Virus record (IMG/VR): IMGVR_UViG_3300035682_000146
Span: 1 to 28,534 of that record
Source of the DNA: a virus
Reading direction: 5' to 3' (one strand)
Length of the DNA: 28,534 nt
Positions within the stretch are counted from its first letter, which is position 1. Each line of letters starts with the position of its first letter. Shown here one piece after another: positions 23,074-28,534 of the stretch. The notes under the pieces are model-generated. The model did no database searches and was not told where the DNA came from. It worked only from the letters and a program-made list of their open reading frames with translations. The position numbers and the translations under genes were made by a program.

Positions 23074-24111
23074 ATGACAACAACAAAAAAAGGCGGAAAA
23101 AAAACCACAATGAGTGGTCAGATAGTCTTGGACTATTTAGCCAAATATCCTCAATGGATGCCTTCTAATACTTTAGCTACTTTGATTATGAAGGAGCAAT
23201 CAGCACACTTTGACAATCACGAAAACGTTAGATATTTAATACGTTATTACAGAGGCAAGACTGGAGAAGATAGAGGAGCAAGAGGTAAGAATACACAATT
23301 TATAGAAGATTTTAAGCGTACAGGTTCACACTTTGTGCAGCCACCTACTTGGGTTGAGGAGAAGGTTGTTTATTGTTTACCAATGGCAATTAAAAAAATG
23401 GGATTTATAAGTGATCTACAAGTTCCATTCCACGACCCAAAGGCGATAGATGTTTGCTTTAAATACTTAAATGACCAAAAGATTGATTCATTATTTATAA
23501 ATGGAGATTTGGTTGACTTTTATCAATTAAGTGATTTCCAGAAAGACCCAAGAGTTAGAAAGTTTGATGAGGAATACGAGGCTATTATTGAGATGCTTGG
23601 GTTTATTAGGGCATCATTTCCGCTAATACCTATTTACTACAACTTGGATGCCAACCACGAATTTAGGTATGAAAGGTATATGAGAACCAAAGCACCAGAG
23701 TTATTAGGGTTAAACGGCAAATTTGACATTGAGGAAATACTAATGCTAAATACTTTTAACATTATTCCGATTAAAAATATAGATCACGTTAAGTTTGGCA
23801 AATTACCTATCATTCACGGAGATACAACATTTAGAAGGGGAAGCGGTGTAAGTCCTGCAAAGACATTATATGATAGGGTTAAGCAATCAGCCATTGCATC
23901 ACACGTTCACAGGACAAGCGAGTTCACTACTAAAAACCAATTTGATGAGGAAATATTTACAACATATACAACTGGACATTTAATGCATCCAAATGTTGAA
24001 TACTGTAAACACGTTGATTCATACAATCAAGGTTTTGCTATTATAGAGAAAGAAACAAATGGAGATTACAGAGTGCATAACCATAGAATCATAAAAAATA
24101 AAGTATTCTAA
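23074..24111 (+). CDS. HTH plus calcineurin-like metallophosphoesterase
   Basis: 345 residues. Residues about 14-65 look like a helix-turn-helix region (LDYLAKYPQWMPSNTLATLI ... ENVRYLIRYYRG). The rest is a metallophosphoesterase: SDLQVPFHD (D114, Q116, H120), NGDLVDF (D145, D148), ANHE (N194-H195-E196), IHGD (H248-D250) and SHVH (H277, H279). Motif I has Q where many members have H, a variation I have seen in phage relatives. Substrate could be nucleic acid ends or cyclic nucleotides; it cannot be read from sequence. Located after the endolysin, in a mixed late region. Some phages use such enzymes to counter host nucleotide signalling, which is speculation here. Confidence 0.85.
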   Translation: MTTTKKGGKKTTMSGQIVLDYLAKYPQWMPSNTLATLIMKEQSAHFDNHENVRYLIRYYRGKTGEDRGARGKNTQFIEDFKRTGSHFVQPPTWVEEKVVYCLPMAIKKMGFISDLQVPFHDPKAIDVCFKYLNDQKIDSLFINGDLVDFYQLSDFQKDPRVRKFDEEYEAIIEMLGFIRASFPLIPIYYNLDANHEFRYERYMRTKAPELLGLNGKFDIEEILMLNTFNIIPIKNIDHVKFGKLPIIHGDTTFRRGSGVSPAKTLYDRVKQSAIASHVHRTSEFTTKNQFDEEIFTTYTTGHLMHPNVEYCKHVDSYNQGFAIIEKETNGDYRVHNHRIIKNKVF

Positions 24112-24112
24112 T

Positions 24113-24304
24113 ATGAGATACCCTAAAAACTTTGCAAAATTGACATCACTACAACAAGAACAATGGTTGGTTTCTAAGCTACAAGAAATACACCAATTAG
24201 AGCAAGAGATTAAAATAACATTAGGTAAGATCAGAGGTGGCGAAGTATTAATATTTAAAGAAATTGACAGACCAGATTTAGCTTTAATGAAAGATGAAAA
24301 TTAA
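24113..24304 (+). CDS. Hypothetical helical protein (63 aa)
   Basis: A short coiled-coil-like protein (LTSLQQEQWLVSKLQEIHQL, EQEIKITLGKI). It starts one base after the phosphoesterase stop and overlaps the next gene by 11 bases. No family is recognised. The overlap with the small zincin gene suggests the two are made in fixed proportion, so it could be a partner of either neighbour. Confidence 0.62.
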   Translation: MRYPKNFAKLTSLQQEQWLVSKLQEIHQLEQEIKITLGKIRGGEVLIFKEIDRPDLALMKDEN

Positions 24305-24563
24305 AATAATTCATAGAAAGTTAGGAAGGGAACAGGCACACGGCATTGCTGAAAGTGATGGTGTTGTTTATATTGACTCACGGCTGAAGGGCAAGAAGCA
24401 TCTGGAAATATTAATCCACGAGTGTATGCACATACTCAATCCAATGGATGAGGAGGAAGCAATTATAGAGAAAAGCGTAACTTTATGTAAGGTTCTTTGG
24501 CAACAAGGATACCGAATGGTTGATAATTCTAATGATACACCATTGCAAGATGGTTCTAAATAG
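24294..24563 (+). CDS. Small zincin (HExxH) metalloprotease-like protein
   Basis: 89 residues with LEILIHECMHILNPMDEEEA: HECMH is a full HExxH zinc site and E in the following DEEEA may be the third ligand. Size and arrangement fit the very small 'minimal zincin' proteins found in phages. The upstream part (GREQAHGIAESDGVVYIDSR) gives two strands typical of this fold. It may cleave a host or phage protein; the substrate is unknown. It is the last gene before two terminators. Confidence 0.78.
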   Translation: MKIKIIHRKLGREQAHGIAESDGVVYIDSRLKGKKHLEILIHECMHILNPMDEEEAIIEKSVTLCKVLWQQGYRMVDNSNDTPLQDGSK

Positions 24564-24579
24564 TTGTTCGTTCATAGTT

Positions 24580-24607
24580 CCCTACCCCTAAAAAGGTGGG
24601 GTTTTTT
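24580..24607 (+). terminator. Rho-independent terminator 1
   Basis: A seven-pair stem CCCTACC (24580-24586) with GGTGGGG (24595-24601), one U-G wobble, an eight-base loop and six T. It follows the zincin stop by 16 bases. It has nearly the same stem sequence as the capsid terminator. Confidence 0.8.
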
Positions 24608-24647
24608 ATATATCTTTGGCTTACATATTGGTGGAACTTAGGTTTAG

Positions 24648-24679
24648 CCCTCCTTTTAGTCTTATTAGGAGGGTTTTTT
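24648..24679 (+). terminator. Rho-independent terminator 2
   Basis: A perfect seven-pair stem CCCTCCT (24648-24654) with AGGAGGG (24667-24673), a 12-base loop and six T. With terminator 1 it forms a tandem end of the late region, 40 bases apart. Confidence 0.75.
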
Positions 24680-24745
24680 ATGCCTTTTTACCATTCATCC
24701 CCTATTATTTGCCGTTCATCACATTTATTTAAAATATTTGCCTTG

Positions 24746-24779
24746 TTTGATAAAGTTATAAGGTTTTACCCTATCTTTG
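24746..24779 (+). promoter_or_regulatory. Early-region promoter
   Basis: TTTG at 24746-24749 and TATCTTTG at 24772-24779 are 22 bases apart, a strong Bacteroidota-type match directly after the tandem terminators and 24 bases before the first early gene. A second lone box TATCTTTG at 24611-24618 lies between the terminators without a -33 partner. Confidence 0.68.
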
Positions 24780-24803
24780 ATTTCTAAACCAAAACAAACC
24801 AAT

Positions 24804-24950
24804 ATGATACAAGCATTTAAAGTTTACAAAGAAGGAACAACAACAAGATGGATTACAATTTGTATTCCAGAAGCAGAATTTAATGATATTACATTAAAAT
24901 TTAAATTAGATAAGTTTACTTATTTAGGATACCAAATTGAAATGATTTAA
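24804..24950 (+). CDS. Early hypothetical protein (48 aa)
   Basis: The first gene after the early promoter. The product opens MIQAFKVYKEGTTTRWITI, with strand-like segments and a C-terminal KFTYLGYQIEMI. It looks like a small all-beta or alpha/beta fold; no family is recognised. The leader AAACC-n-AAACCAATATG is shared with two other early genes. First position in the early operon makes it a candidate host-takeover or anti-defence protein, which is inference only. Confidence 0.6.
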   Translation: MIQAFKVYKEGTTTRWITICIPEAEFNDITLKFKLDKFTYLGYQIEMI

Positions 24951-24968
24951 TAAACCAAAAAAACCAAT

Positions 24969-25097
24969 ATGAACAAGTTAAAAACACCACAACAAAAGGC
25001 TAATGAACGCTACCAAGCCGAAAGCATCAAACCAATGTACGCTTTTATCATTGTATTAATGGCATTTTTATTTACCGCAATCCTTCAAAACATTTAG
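24969..25097 (+). CDS. Small membrane protein (42 aa)
   Basis: A polar, helical N-terminal half (TPQQKANERYQAESIKPM) is followed by one membrane segment (YAFIIVLMAFLFTAIL) near residues 24-39, giving a tail-anchored topology with the N terminus in the cytoplasm. The start has the same ACCAATATGA leader as its neighbours. One base separates the stop and the next ATG. Function unknown; early membrane proteins often act in superinfection exclusion, but nothing here proves it. Confidence 0.58.
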   Translation: MNKLKTPQQKANERYQAESIKPMYAFIIVLMAFLFTAILQNI

Positions 25098-25098
25098 T

Positions 25099-25266
25099 AT
25101 GAATCCACTTGAACTTTACATTAAAACATTAGAAACCCAATTATTAACAATGCCAGATGGCTATGTAAGACAAACTGTAACCGCCTGTAAGGAATTAGCT
25201 GAAGGCATAAAAAGAATCTATGAAATCGATAATCACGACCTTAGTAACAAACCAAATCAAGACTAA
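25099..25266 (+). CDS. Early hypothetical protein (55 aa)
   Basis: A soluble, mostly helical product (LELYIKTLETQLLTMPDGYV, then RQTVTACKELAEGIKRIYEI). No family is recognised. Its last 47 bases overlap the next gene in another frame. It begins one base after the small membrane protein and belongs to the same early transcript. Confidence 0.55.
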   Translation: MNPLELYIKTLETQLLTMPDGYVRQTVTACKELAEGIKRIYEIDNHDLSNKPNQD

Positions 25267-25438
25267 TCTTCAAACCGAAGCCGACTCCAAAAACATTACT
25301 TTAAGTAAGTTGGTTTATAAAATCCTAAAACAATATGAGCAAACTAATCTATCAAGCAAAACAACTAAAGTTGCACCAAAGAGCAACAATACTACTCCAG
25401 CTGCTAAAGGAAGCACAGGGAAGACAAAATCTATTTGA
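25220..25438 (+). CDS. Ribbon-helix-helix (Arc/CopG-like) protein
   Basis: Residues 1-42 show the RHH pattern: a short strand (IITTLVTNQ), helix A (IKTNLQTEADSKN), a turn and helix B (TLSKLVYKILKQYEQ). RHH dimers bind DNA operators through the strand. The remaining 30 residues are a polar basic tail (KTTKVAPKSNNTTPAAKG). The gene overlaps the one before by 47 bases and the one after by 104 bases. It could be the regulator of early or replication genes; no operator could be identified. Confidence 0.6.
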   Translation: MKSIITTLVTNQIKTNLQTEADSKNITLSKLVYKILKQYEQTNLSSKTTKVAPKSNNTTPAAKGSTGKTKSI

Positions 25439-25631
25439 GGCTGATCTAACGGAATGGAGGCGAGGACTGGATGACACAAGAACAATGATTAGCGAGGAAG
25501 ATTTGCTAATTAAGATTGCACGAATGAATGACATCCAGAGAAGAATCCTTAAAAGCTACCATTTCCTTATCCTTGACCTTTATACATTAACAGAGGAGTT
25601 TATGCTCCCAATTAACCTTTTACATTTTTAA
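25335..25631 (+). CDS. Hypothetical helical protein (98 aa), overlaps the RHH gene
   Basis: Starts at ATG 25335 in a different frame from the RHH gene and shares 104 bases with its tail. The product is helical and charged (LKEAQGRQNLFEADLTEWRR, ISEEDLLIKIARMNDIQRR) and ends hydrophobic. The part after 25438 has no competing frame and looks clearly coding. No good later start exists before the conserved-looking stretch except ATG 25485, so either the overlap is real or translation starts late. No family is recognised. Confidence 0.6.
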   Translation: MSKLIYQAKQLKLHQRATILLQLLKEAQGRQNLFEADLTEWRRGLDDTRTMISEEDLLIKIARMNDIQRRILKSYHFLILDLYTLTEEFMLPINLLHF

Positions 25632-25632
25632 T

Positions 25633-25833
25633 ATGACACCAAAAGAGAAAGCAAAAGATTTATTTAATAAGTATTATTTACTTATAGATATAAAAAACTA
25701 TGAAAATACAAAACAATGTGCATTAATAGCAGTAGATGAGATATTAGCAATATTTTATGATGATTATCAGTCTATGTGGGTTAGAGAATTAAATTTTTGG
25801 CATCTTGTTAAACAAGAAATAGAAGCATTATGA
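25633..25833 (+). CDS. Conserved small phage protein (66 aa)
   Basis: The pattern MTPKEKAKDLFNKYYLLI ... ALIAVDEILAIFYD ... FWHLVKQEIEAL is familiar from short proteins found in many Bacteroidota phages and prophages. It is annotated only as hypothetical as far as I know. Helical, soluble. Starts one base after the previous gene and overlaps the next by four bases (ATGA). Confidence 0.65.
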   Translation: MTPKEKAKDLFNKYYLLIDIKNYENTKQCALIAVDEILAIFYDDYQSMWVRELNFWHLVKQEIEAL

Positions 25834-26267
25834 GAGAAGTACATAAGACATATATGGCAGAACTTGAAATAGAGGTTTTGCGAGAGAAAAACAAAAAACT
25901 AAAGCAAGAGATAAATCAATTAAAGGATTTATTAGACAAACATTTAAACATAAAAACAATAAGAATGGACAAAGAACAACAAAAGGAGTATGCGATTGAA
26001 ATAGCTGAAAAAGTATGCAATTATTACCAAATTAAGTATGGACAAATGATGTCCAAATATAGAGGCGAGGAGGTTACTTTAGCAAGGCAAATGACTATGT
26101 ACTTAACAAAGGAAAAAACCGAGTTAAATGGCGAGGAAATCGCACAAATCTTTAATAGGGATAGAACAACAGTTTTACACTCCATCTCTAAGATTAAAGG
26201 ACAATTGTCAAATAAGTTCGATGATACCATAAAAAAGGATGTTTTCAACTTAAATGTGCTTGTTTAA
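25830..26267 (+). CDS. Replication protein with DnaA domain IV-like DNA-binding region
   Basis: 145 residues. The first 40 form a coiled coil (ELEIEVLREKNKKLKQEINQ). Residues about 50-120 match the DnaA C-terminal domain: LARQMTMYLTKEKTELNGEE (ARQ at 85-87), IAQIFNRDRTTVLHSISKI (DRTTVLHS at 111-118, equivalent to the DHTTV signature that reads the DnaA box). There is no AAA+ ATPase, so it cannot act as a full DnaA. It may bind DnaA-box-like sites in the phage origin, compete with or recruit host DnaA, or regulate transcription. It is four genes upstream of the initiator's HNH neighbour and overlaps the small gene before it. Confidence 0.85.
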   Translation: MREVHKTYMAELEIEVLREKNKKLKQEINQLKDLLDKHLNIKTIRMDKEQQKEYAIEIAEKVCNYYQIKYGQMMSKYRGEEVTLARQMTMYLTKEKTELNGEEIAQIFNRDRTTVLHSISKIKGQLSNKFDDTIKKDVFNLNVLV

Positions 26268-26318
26268 TTTGGTTATTAACACCAAAGTAGTTAATTTTAA
26301 ACTCTAAAACCAACCAAT

Positions 26319-27038
26319 ATGAACGAACAACAACTGGCTAAAAAGCCACAACTTTCGTACACGAAAGATCAAGTAGAGTTAGTAAAATCGCAGATTGCTC
26401 CAGAAGCAACAGTTGATGAACTAAAGCTATTTCTTTATCAAGCCCAAAGAACTGGACTTGATGCGTTATCAAGACAGATTTATTGCATCCACAGGAACGT
26501 AAAAACGCAAAATGGATGGGGTAAAAAAATGACCATTCAAACAAGTATCGATGGATTCCGAGTAATCGCTGAACGTAGCGGAAACTATGGTGGACAAAGC
26601 GAACCAGTATTTGTAGAACAAGATGGTAAGTTAATTTCTTGTAAAGTATCAGTATTTAGATTTCACGGAGAAACAAGGTATGAAGCATCCGTTGGTGTAG
26701 CTTATTGGGAAGAATATTGCCAAAAGACAAACGATGGTAAACCTATGGGTTTATGGTCTAAGATGCCACATACAATGCTTAGTAAGGTTGCAGAGGCATT
26801 AGCTTTGCGTAAGGCTTACCCACAAGATTTAAGTGGACTTTACACAGGAGATGAAATGGCTCAATCTACGGATGAAACTCCAGCCTACATTAAGACTCAC
26901 GAAAATGTAGATGACTTAGAGTTAGCTATTGATTTATGCATAAATACTACTGAATTAAGTCAACTTTATGCATTAAACAATGAACTTGCAACTAAAGATG
27001 TAACTAAATTATTTACCAAGAAAAAACAAACTTTATGA
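26319..27038 (+). CDS. bet: Phage recombination protein Bet (lambda Red-beta family)
   Basis: 239 residues. Diagnostic blocks are LFLYQAQRTGLDALSRQIYC, IQTSIDGFRVIAERSGNYGG, and LWSKMPHTMLSKVAEALALR with KAYPQDLSGLYTGDEM. Red-beta anneals complementary single strands, forming rings and filaments on DNA. The C-terminal 50 residues are less conserved and may bind SSB, as in lambda. No exonuclease gene is adjacent or elsewhere recognisable. The start has the shared ACCAATATGA leader. The stop overlaps the following ATG (ATGA). Confidence 0.92.
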   Translation: MNEQQLAKKPQLSYTKDQVELVKSQIAPEATVDELKLFLYQAQRTGLDALSRQIYCIHRNVKTQNGWGKKMTIQTSIDGFRVIAERSGNYGGQSEPVFVEQDGKLISCKVSVFRFHGETRYEASVGVAYWEEYCQKTNDGKPMGLWSKMPHTMLSKVAEALALRKAYPQDLSGLYTGDEMAQSTDETPAYIKTHENVDDLELAIDLCINTTELSQLYALNNELATKDVTKLFTKKKQTL

Positions 27039-27280
27039 CACCAATAAATAAACTTTGGGATTTAAGAGAGAATGTTAAATTTTGGCAATATAAATTTGAT
27101 ACAAGCTACCCACATAATGCAAAAGAAATGCTTGATAAATTAAACATAGCAAAGCAACATCTTAAAAACCATAAACTAAAATACTTTCCAGAGTTATTAG
27201 ATCAACCTAAAAGGGATTACATTCCTTATCAAATGTTAGCTGATAAATTTGAGGTATTTGAAAACTATTTAAACGATTAA
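27035..27280 (+). CDS. Hypothetical protein coupled to Bet (81 aa)
   Basis: An 81-residue helical, aromatic-rich product (LWDLRENVKFWQYKFDTSYP, MLDKLNIAKQHLKNHKLKYF). It starts in an ATGA overlap with the bet stop, so translation is likely coupled. No family is recognised; it is not similar to a Red-alpha or RecE exonuclease, having neither the size nor acidic metal motifs. A Bet accessory role is possible from position. Confidence 0.62.
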   Translation: MTPINKLWDLRENVKFWQYKFDTSYPHNAKEMLDKLNIAKQHLKNHKLKYFPELLDQPKRDYIPYQMLADKFEVFENYLND

Positions 27281-27297
27281 AATTAAAACTATAAACA

Positions 27298-27570
27298 ATG
27301 ATTGTACTAAACATTTGCAAAGAAGACATCAACTGGAAAGAAGCTAAGAACGGCAAAAGTTACGCAAACGTAGCTACTGACTTCTTAAAAGAACCAGATG
27401 ATAAAGGGAACACTCACACAGTATGGAACAACCAAAGTCCAGAAGAAAGAGCAGAAAAAGCTAAGAAAAACTATTGTGGTAGAGGTAAACAAGTTTCTTT
27501 TAATGCACCAACTGCTAAAAAGGAATTTGCCGTAAACCAACAGGAATCAGAAGATGATTTACCATTTTAA
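27298..27570 (+). CDS. Small protein with SSB-like acidic C-terminal tip
   Basis: 90 residues. The last residues, ESEDDLPF, match the conserved SSB tip (DDIPF-type) used to dock replication and repair enzymes. The rest (MIVLNICKEDINWKEAKNGK, YCGRGKQVSFNAPTAKKEF) is too short and unlike a normal OB-fold SSB of about 110 residues or more, though the first 30 residues could form strands. It may be a minimal ssDNA-binding protein, or a decoy that borrows the SSB docking tip. It lies just downstream of bet, fitting a single-strand annealing module. Confidence 0.68.
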   Translation: MIVLNICKEDINWKEAKNGKSYANVATDFLKEPDDKGNTHTVWNNQSPEERAEKAKKNYCGRGKQVSFNAPTAKKEFAVNQQESEDDLPF

Positions 27571-27622
27571 AACAACCCCTCGTTGGGCGATAACGTAAAG
27601 CGCAAATTTAAAACCTACAACT

Positions 27623-27817
27623 ATGAGCCAAAACCAACAAATTGCAAACTACCTAAATAAAGGTAGAAAGTTAACCCCTATTGATGCTTTAAACAAGTTC
27701 GGATGCTTTAGATTAGCAGCACGAATAGCAGACCTTAGGAATGATGGAATGAATATTAAAACTACCATTATTAAGCTAAAAAATAAGAAACAAGTAGCGC
27801 AATATTCGGTTAATTGA
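27623..27817 (+). CDS. Small helix-turn-helix protein (HTH_39-like)
   Basis: 64 residues: QQIANYLNKGRKLTPIDALN, KFGCFRLAARIADLRNDGMN, I-K-T. This is a familiar winged-helix pattern (LTP-x-x-AL-x-x-FG-x-x-RLA-RI-x-DLR-x-x-G) of short proteins common in phages. It probably binds DNA. It sits immediately before the HNH leader, and the promoter-like box at 27819 starts one base after its stop. A role as autoregulator or as regulator of the downstream HNH/replication genes is possible. Confidence 0.75.
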   Translation: MSQNQQIANYLNKGRKLTPIDALNKFGCFRLAARIADLRNDGMNIKTTIIKLKNKKQVAQYSVN

Positions 27818-27818
27818 T

Positions 27819-27826
27819 TATATTTG
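27819..27826 (+). promoter_or_regulatory. Promoter-like -7 box before the structured leader
   Basis: TATATTTG directly follows the HTH stop. The expected start of transcription would be near 27831. A -33 TTG is not present at 17-23 bases, so activation by a factor may be needed. Confidence 0.4.
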
Positions 27827-27830
27827 CAAT

Positions 27831-27919
27831 AGAATGTACGAGATTCTAATCTAAAACTTTTTGCCCAAGGAGGCGTTGGTACTCGTACTACCAGCAAATC
27901 TGCGGGCTATTTTATTTTT
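27831..27919 (+). promoter_or_regulatory. Structured leader with embedded mini-ORF upstream of HNH gene
   Basis: In this 90-base gap, GCCC (27863-27866) can pair with GGGC (27904-27907). It encloses a hairpin GTTGGTA (27875-27881) with TACCAGC (27889-27895), with one G-U pair and a seven-base loop. The enclosed AAGGAGG (27867-27873) is a perfect Shine-Dalgarno sequence, rare in this genome. It is followed after two bases by TTG (27876), which opens a 15-codon frame (MVLVLPANLRAILFL if TTG is read as Met). Its TGA overlaps the HNH ATG. I cannot assign it to a known RNA family. Confidence 0.5.
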
Positions 27920-28237
27920 ATGACATACGGAGAAAAGTTAAAAGACCCAAGATGGCAAAAGAAACGTCTTGAAATTTTACAAAGAGACAACTGGACTTGC
28001 AGATATTGTGGTTCAGACAAACACACATTACACGTACATCATTTTAAATATTTCAAAGAACCTTGGGATATAGAAAATGATAAATTAATAACTTTTTGTG
28101 AAGATTGCCATTGGCTACACGAAACTATGAATTCTACTTCTTATGATAGAATTTTAGAAATTATTAAAAGGCACATTGATAATGGTAAAAGTGAAACATA
28201 TTGTAGAAAAGATTTAAAAAATGATAACAATGGCTAA
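27920..28237 (+). CDS. HNH endonuclease
   Basis: 105 residues. The pattern is DPRWQKKRLEILQRDNWTCR, YCG, then HVHHFKYFKEPWDIENDKLI and CEDCHWLHE: CxxC (residues 31-34), the HH of the HNH core near residues 45-47, N near 58, and the second CxxC near 67-70, giving a zinc-bound HNH fold. Such small nucleases occur as free-standing homing or packaging-related enzymes. Here it lies between the HTH protein and the initiator, which it overlaps by eight bases. Its expression may be controlled by the structured leader. Confidence 0.87.
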   Translation: MTYGEKLKDPRWQKKRLEILQRDNWTCRYCGSDKHTLHVHHFKYFKEPWDIENDKLITFCEDCHWLHETMNSTSYDRILEIIKRHIDNGKSETYCRKDLKNDNNG

Positions 28238-28534
28238 AAGATTTACTGATACAGAAAAATGGAAAAAGCCTTTTATTAGGTCTTTAAAAGCCCCTTACAA
28301 GCTGCTTTGGTTATATGTTTGTGATGATTGCGACCATTCTGGCATTTGGCAAGTTGATATAGAAGTTGCTCAAATAAGAATTGGAGAAAAATTAGATGAA
28401 CAAAAAGCATTAGAATATTTTGGGGATAAGATAATACCATTAGAAAATAATACTAAATGGTTTATTCCAAGTTTTATTGAGTTTCAATATCCAAGCGGTT
28501 TAAGTGAAAACAACAAAGCGCATACAGGAATAAT
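28230..28534 (+). CDS. Phage replication initiator protein, N-terminal part
   Basis: ATG 28230 overlaps the HNH gene; an in-frame ATG at 28221 would add three residues. The frame continues without a stop to the window end and then at base 3. The first 100 residues (KWKKPFIRSLKAPYKLLWLY, SGIWQVDIEVAQIRIG, KWFIPSFIEFQYPSGL) are the winged-helix-like N-terminal region seen in initiators of Bacteroidota phages, which binds origin DNA. The C-terminal part, with the repeat-encoded linker, is at 3-548. The AAGCCCCTT sequence of the origin repeats also occurs at 28288-28296. Confidence 0.82.
   Translation, partial: MAKRFTDTEKWKKPFIRSLKAPYKLLWLYVCDDCDHSGIWQVDIEVAQIRIGEKLDEQKALEYFGDKIIPLENNTKWFIPSFIEFQYPSGLSENNKAHTGI
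28408..28534. repeat. Direct terminal repeat, right copy
   Basis: Identical to bases 1-127. See the left copy; it shows that the contig closes into a circle. Confidence 0.95.

Noticed and set aside
24694-24720. Repeated TTCATC as an operator
   Set aside because: Two six-base copies in AT-rich DNA are too little evidence.
24596-24787. A 63-codon + strand open frame over the terminator region
   Set aside because: It runs through both terminator hairpins and the early promoter; its hydrophobic composition comes from T-rich non-coding DNA.
27574-27622. Terminator after the SSB-tipped gene
   Set aside because: There is only a weak four-pair CAAC/GTTG hairpin, not followed by a T run.
27649-27897. 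Minus-strand frame across the HTH gene and leader
   Set aside because: It is antisense to a recognised HTH gene and to the leader, without any recognisable motif.

Overview
The window holds a complete, circularly closed genome of a small tailed phage (siphovirus-like, HK97-type head) that most likely infects a Bacteroidota host, probably a Flavobacterium-like or related aquatic/gut member. The last 127 bases repeat the first 127 exactly, so the non-redundant genome is 28,407 bp and the cut falls inside the replication initiator gene. The host call rests on three features: the AT-rich sequence, gene starts that mostly lack Shine-Dalgarno sequences and sit in 'aatATG' or 'aaaATG' contexts, and repeated promoter elements of the Bacteroidota type (TTG/TTTG, about 19-22 bases, TAnnTTTG). 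Every credible gene is on the + strand, tightly packed, often with ATGA stop/start overlaps. I see no integrase, CI-like repressor, tRNA, CRISPR array or insertion sequence, so a lytic lifestyle is likely, although many small proteins are unassigned.

Layout. (1) Early/replication module, from about 24.75 kb through the artificial ends to 3.87 kb. It starts at a good promoter behind two terminators. It encodes small unknown and membrane proteins, a ribbon-helix-helix protein, a protein with a DnaA domain IV-like DNA-binding region, a Red-beta (Bet) annealing protein, a small protein with an SSB-like acidic tip, an HTH protein, an HNH nuclease behind a structured leader, the replication initiator with candidate origin repeats inside its gene, a conserved replication-associated protein, a NUMOD1-like protein, NinG, several small proteins and a ParB-like/DNA methyltransferase fusion. 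(2) Packaging and head, 3.89-9.92 kb: small and large terminase, portal, an unknown protein, MuF-like minor head protein, prohead protease and major capsid, closed by a terminator. (3) Connector and tail, 10.0-21.3 kb: head-tail connector, closure, gp10-like and tail terminator proteins, tail tube, tail-assembly chaperone with a frameshift at an A10 tract, tape measure, hub-like protein, a second tube-like protein and a 1182-residue fibre. (4) Lysis, 21.3-23.1 kb: several small membrane proteins and a T4-lysozyme-like endolysin. (5) A metallophosphoesterase, a small protein and a small zincin end at tandem terminators.

Functional logic. The initiator, its internal repeats and the DnaA-IV-like protein form a plausible lambda O/ori-like start system. 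Bet, the SSB-tipped protein and NinG form a recombination set without a visible exonuclease. The methyltransferase could protect the DNA before packaging. The most unusual signals are the hexamer array inside the initiator gene, the structured leader with an embedded mini-ORF before the HNH gene, the A10 slippage site, promoters whose -7 box lies five bases from the start codon, and a triple overlap of small genes near 25.2-25.4 kb.
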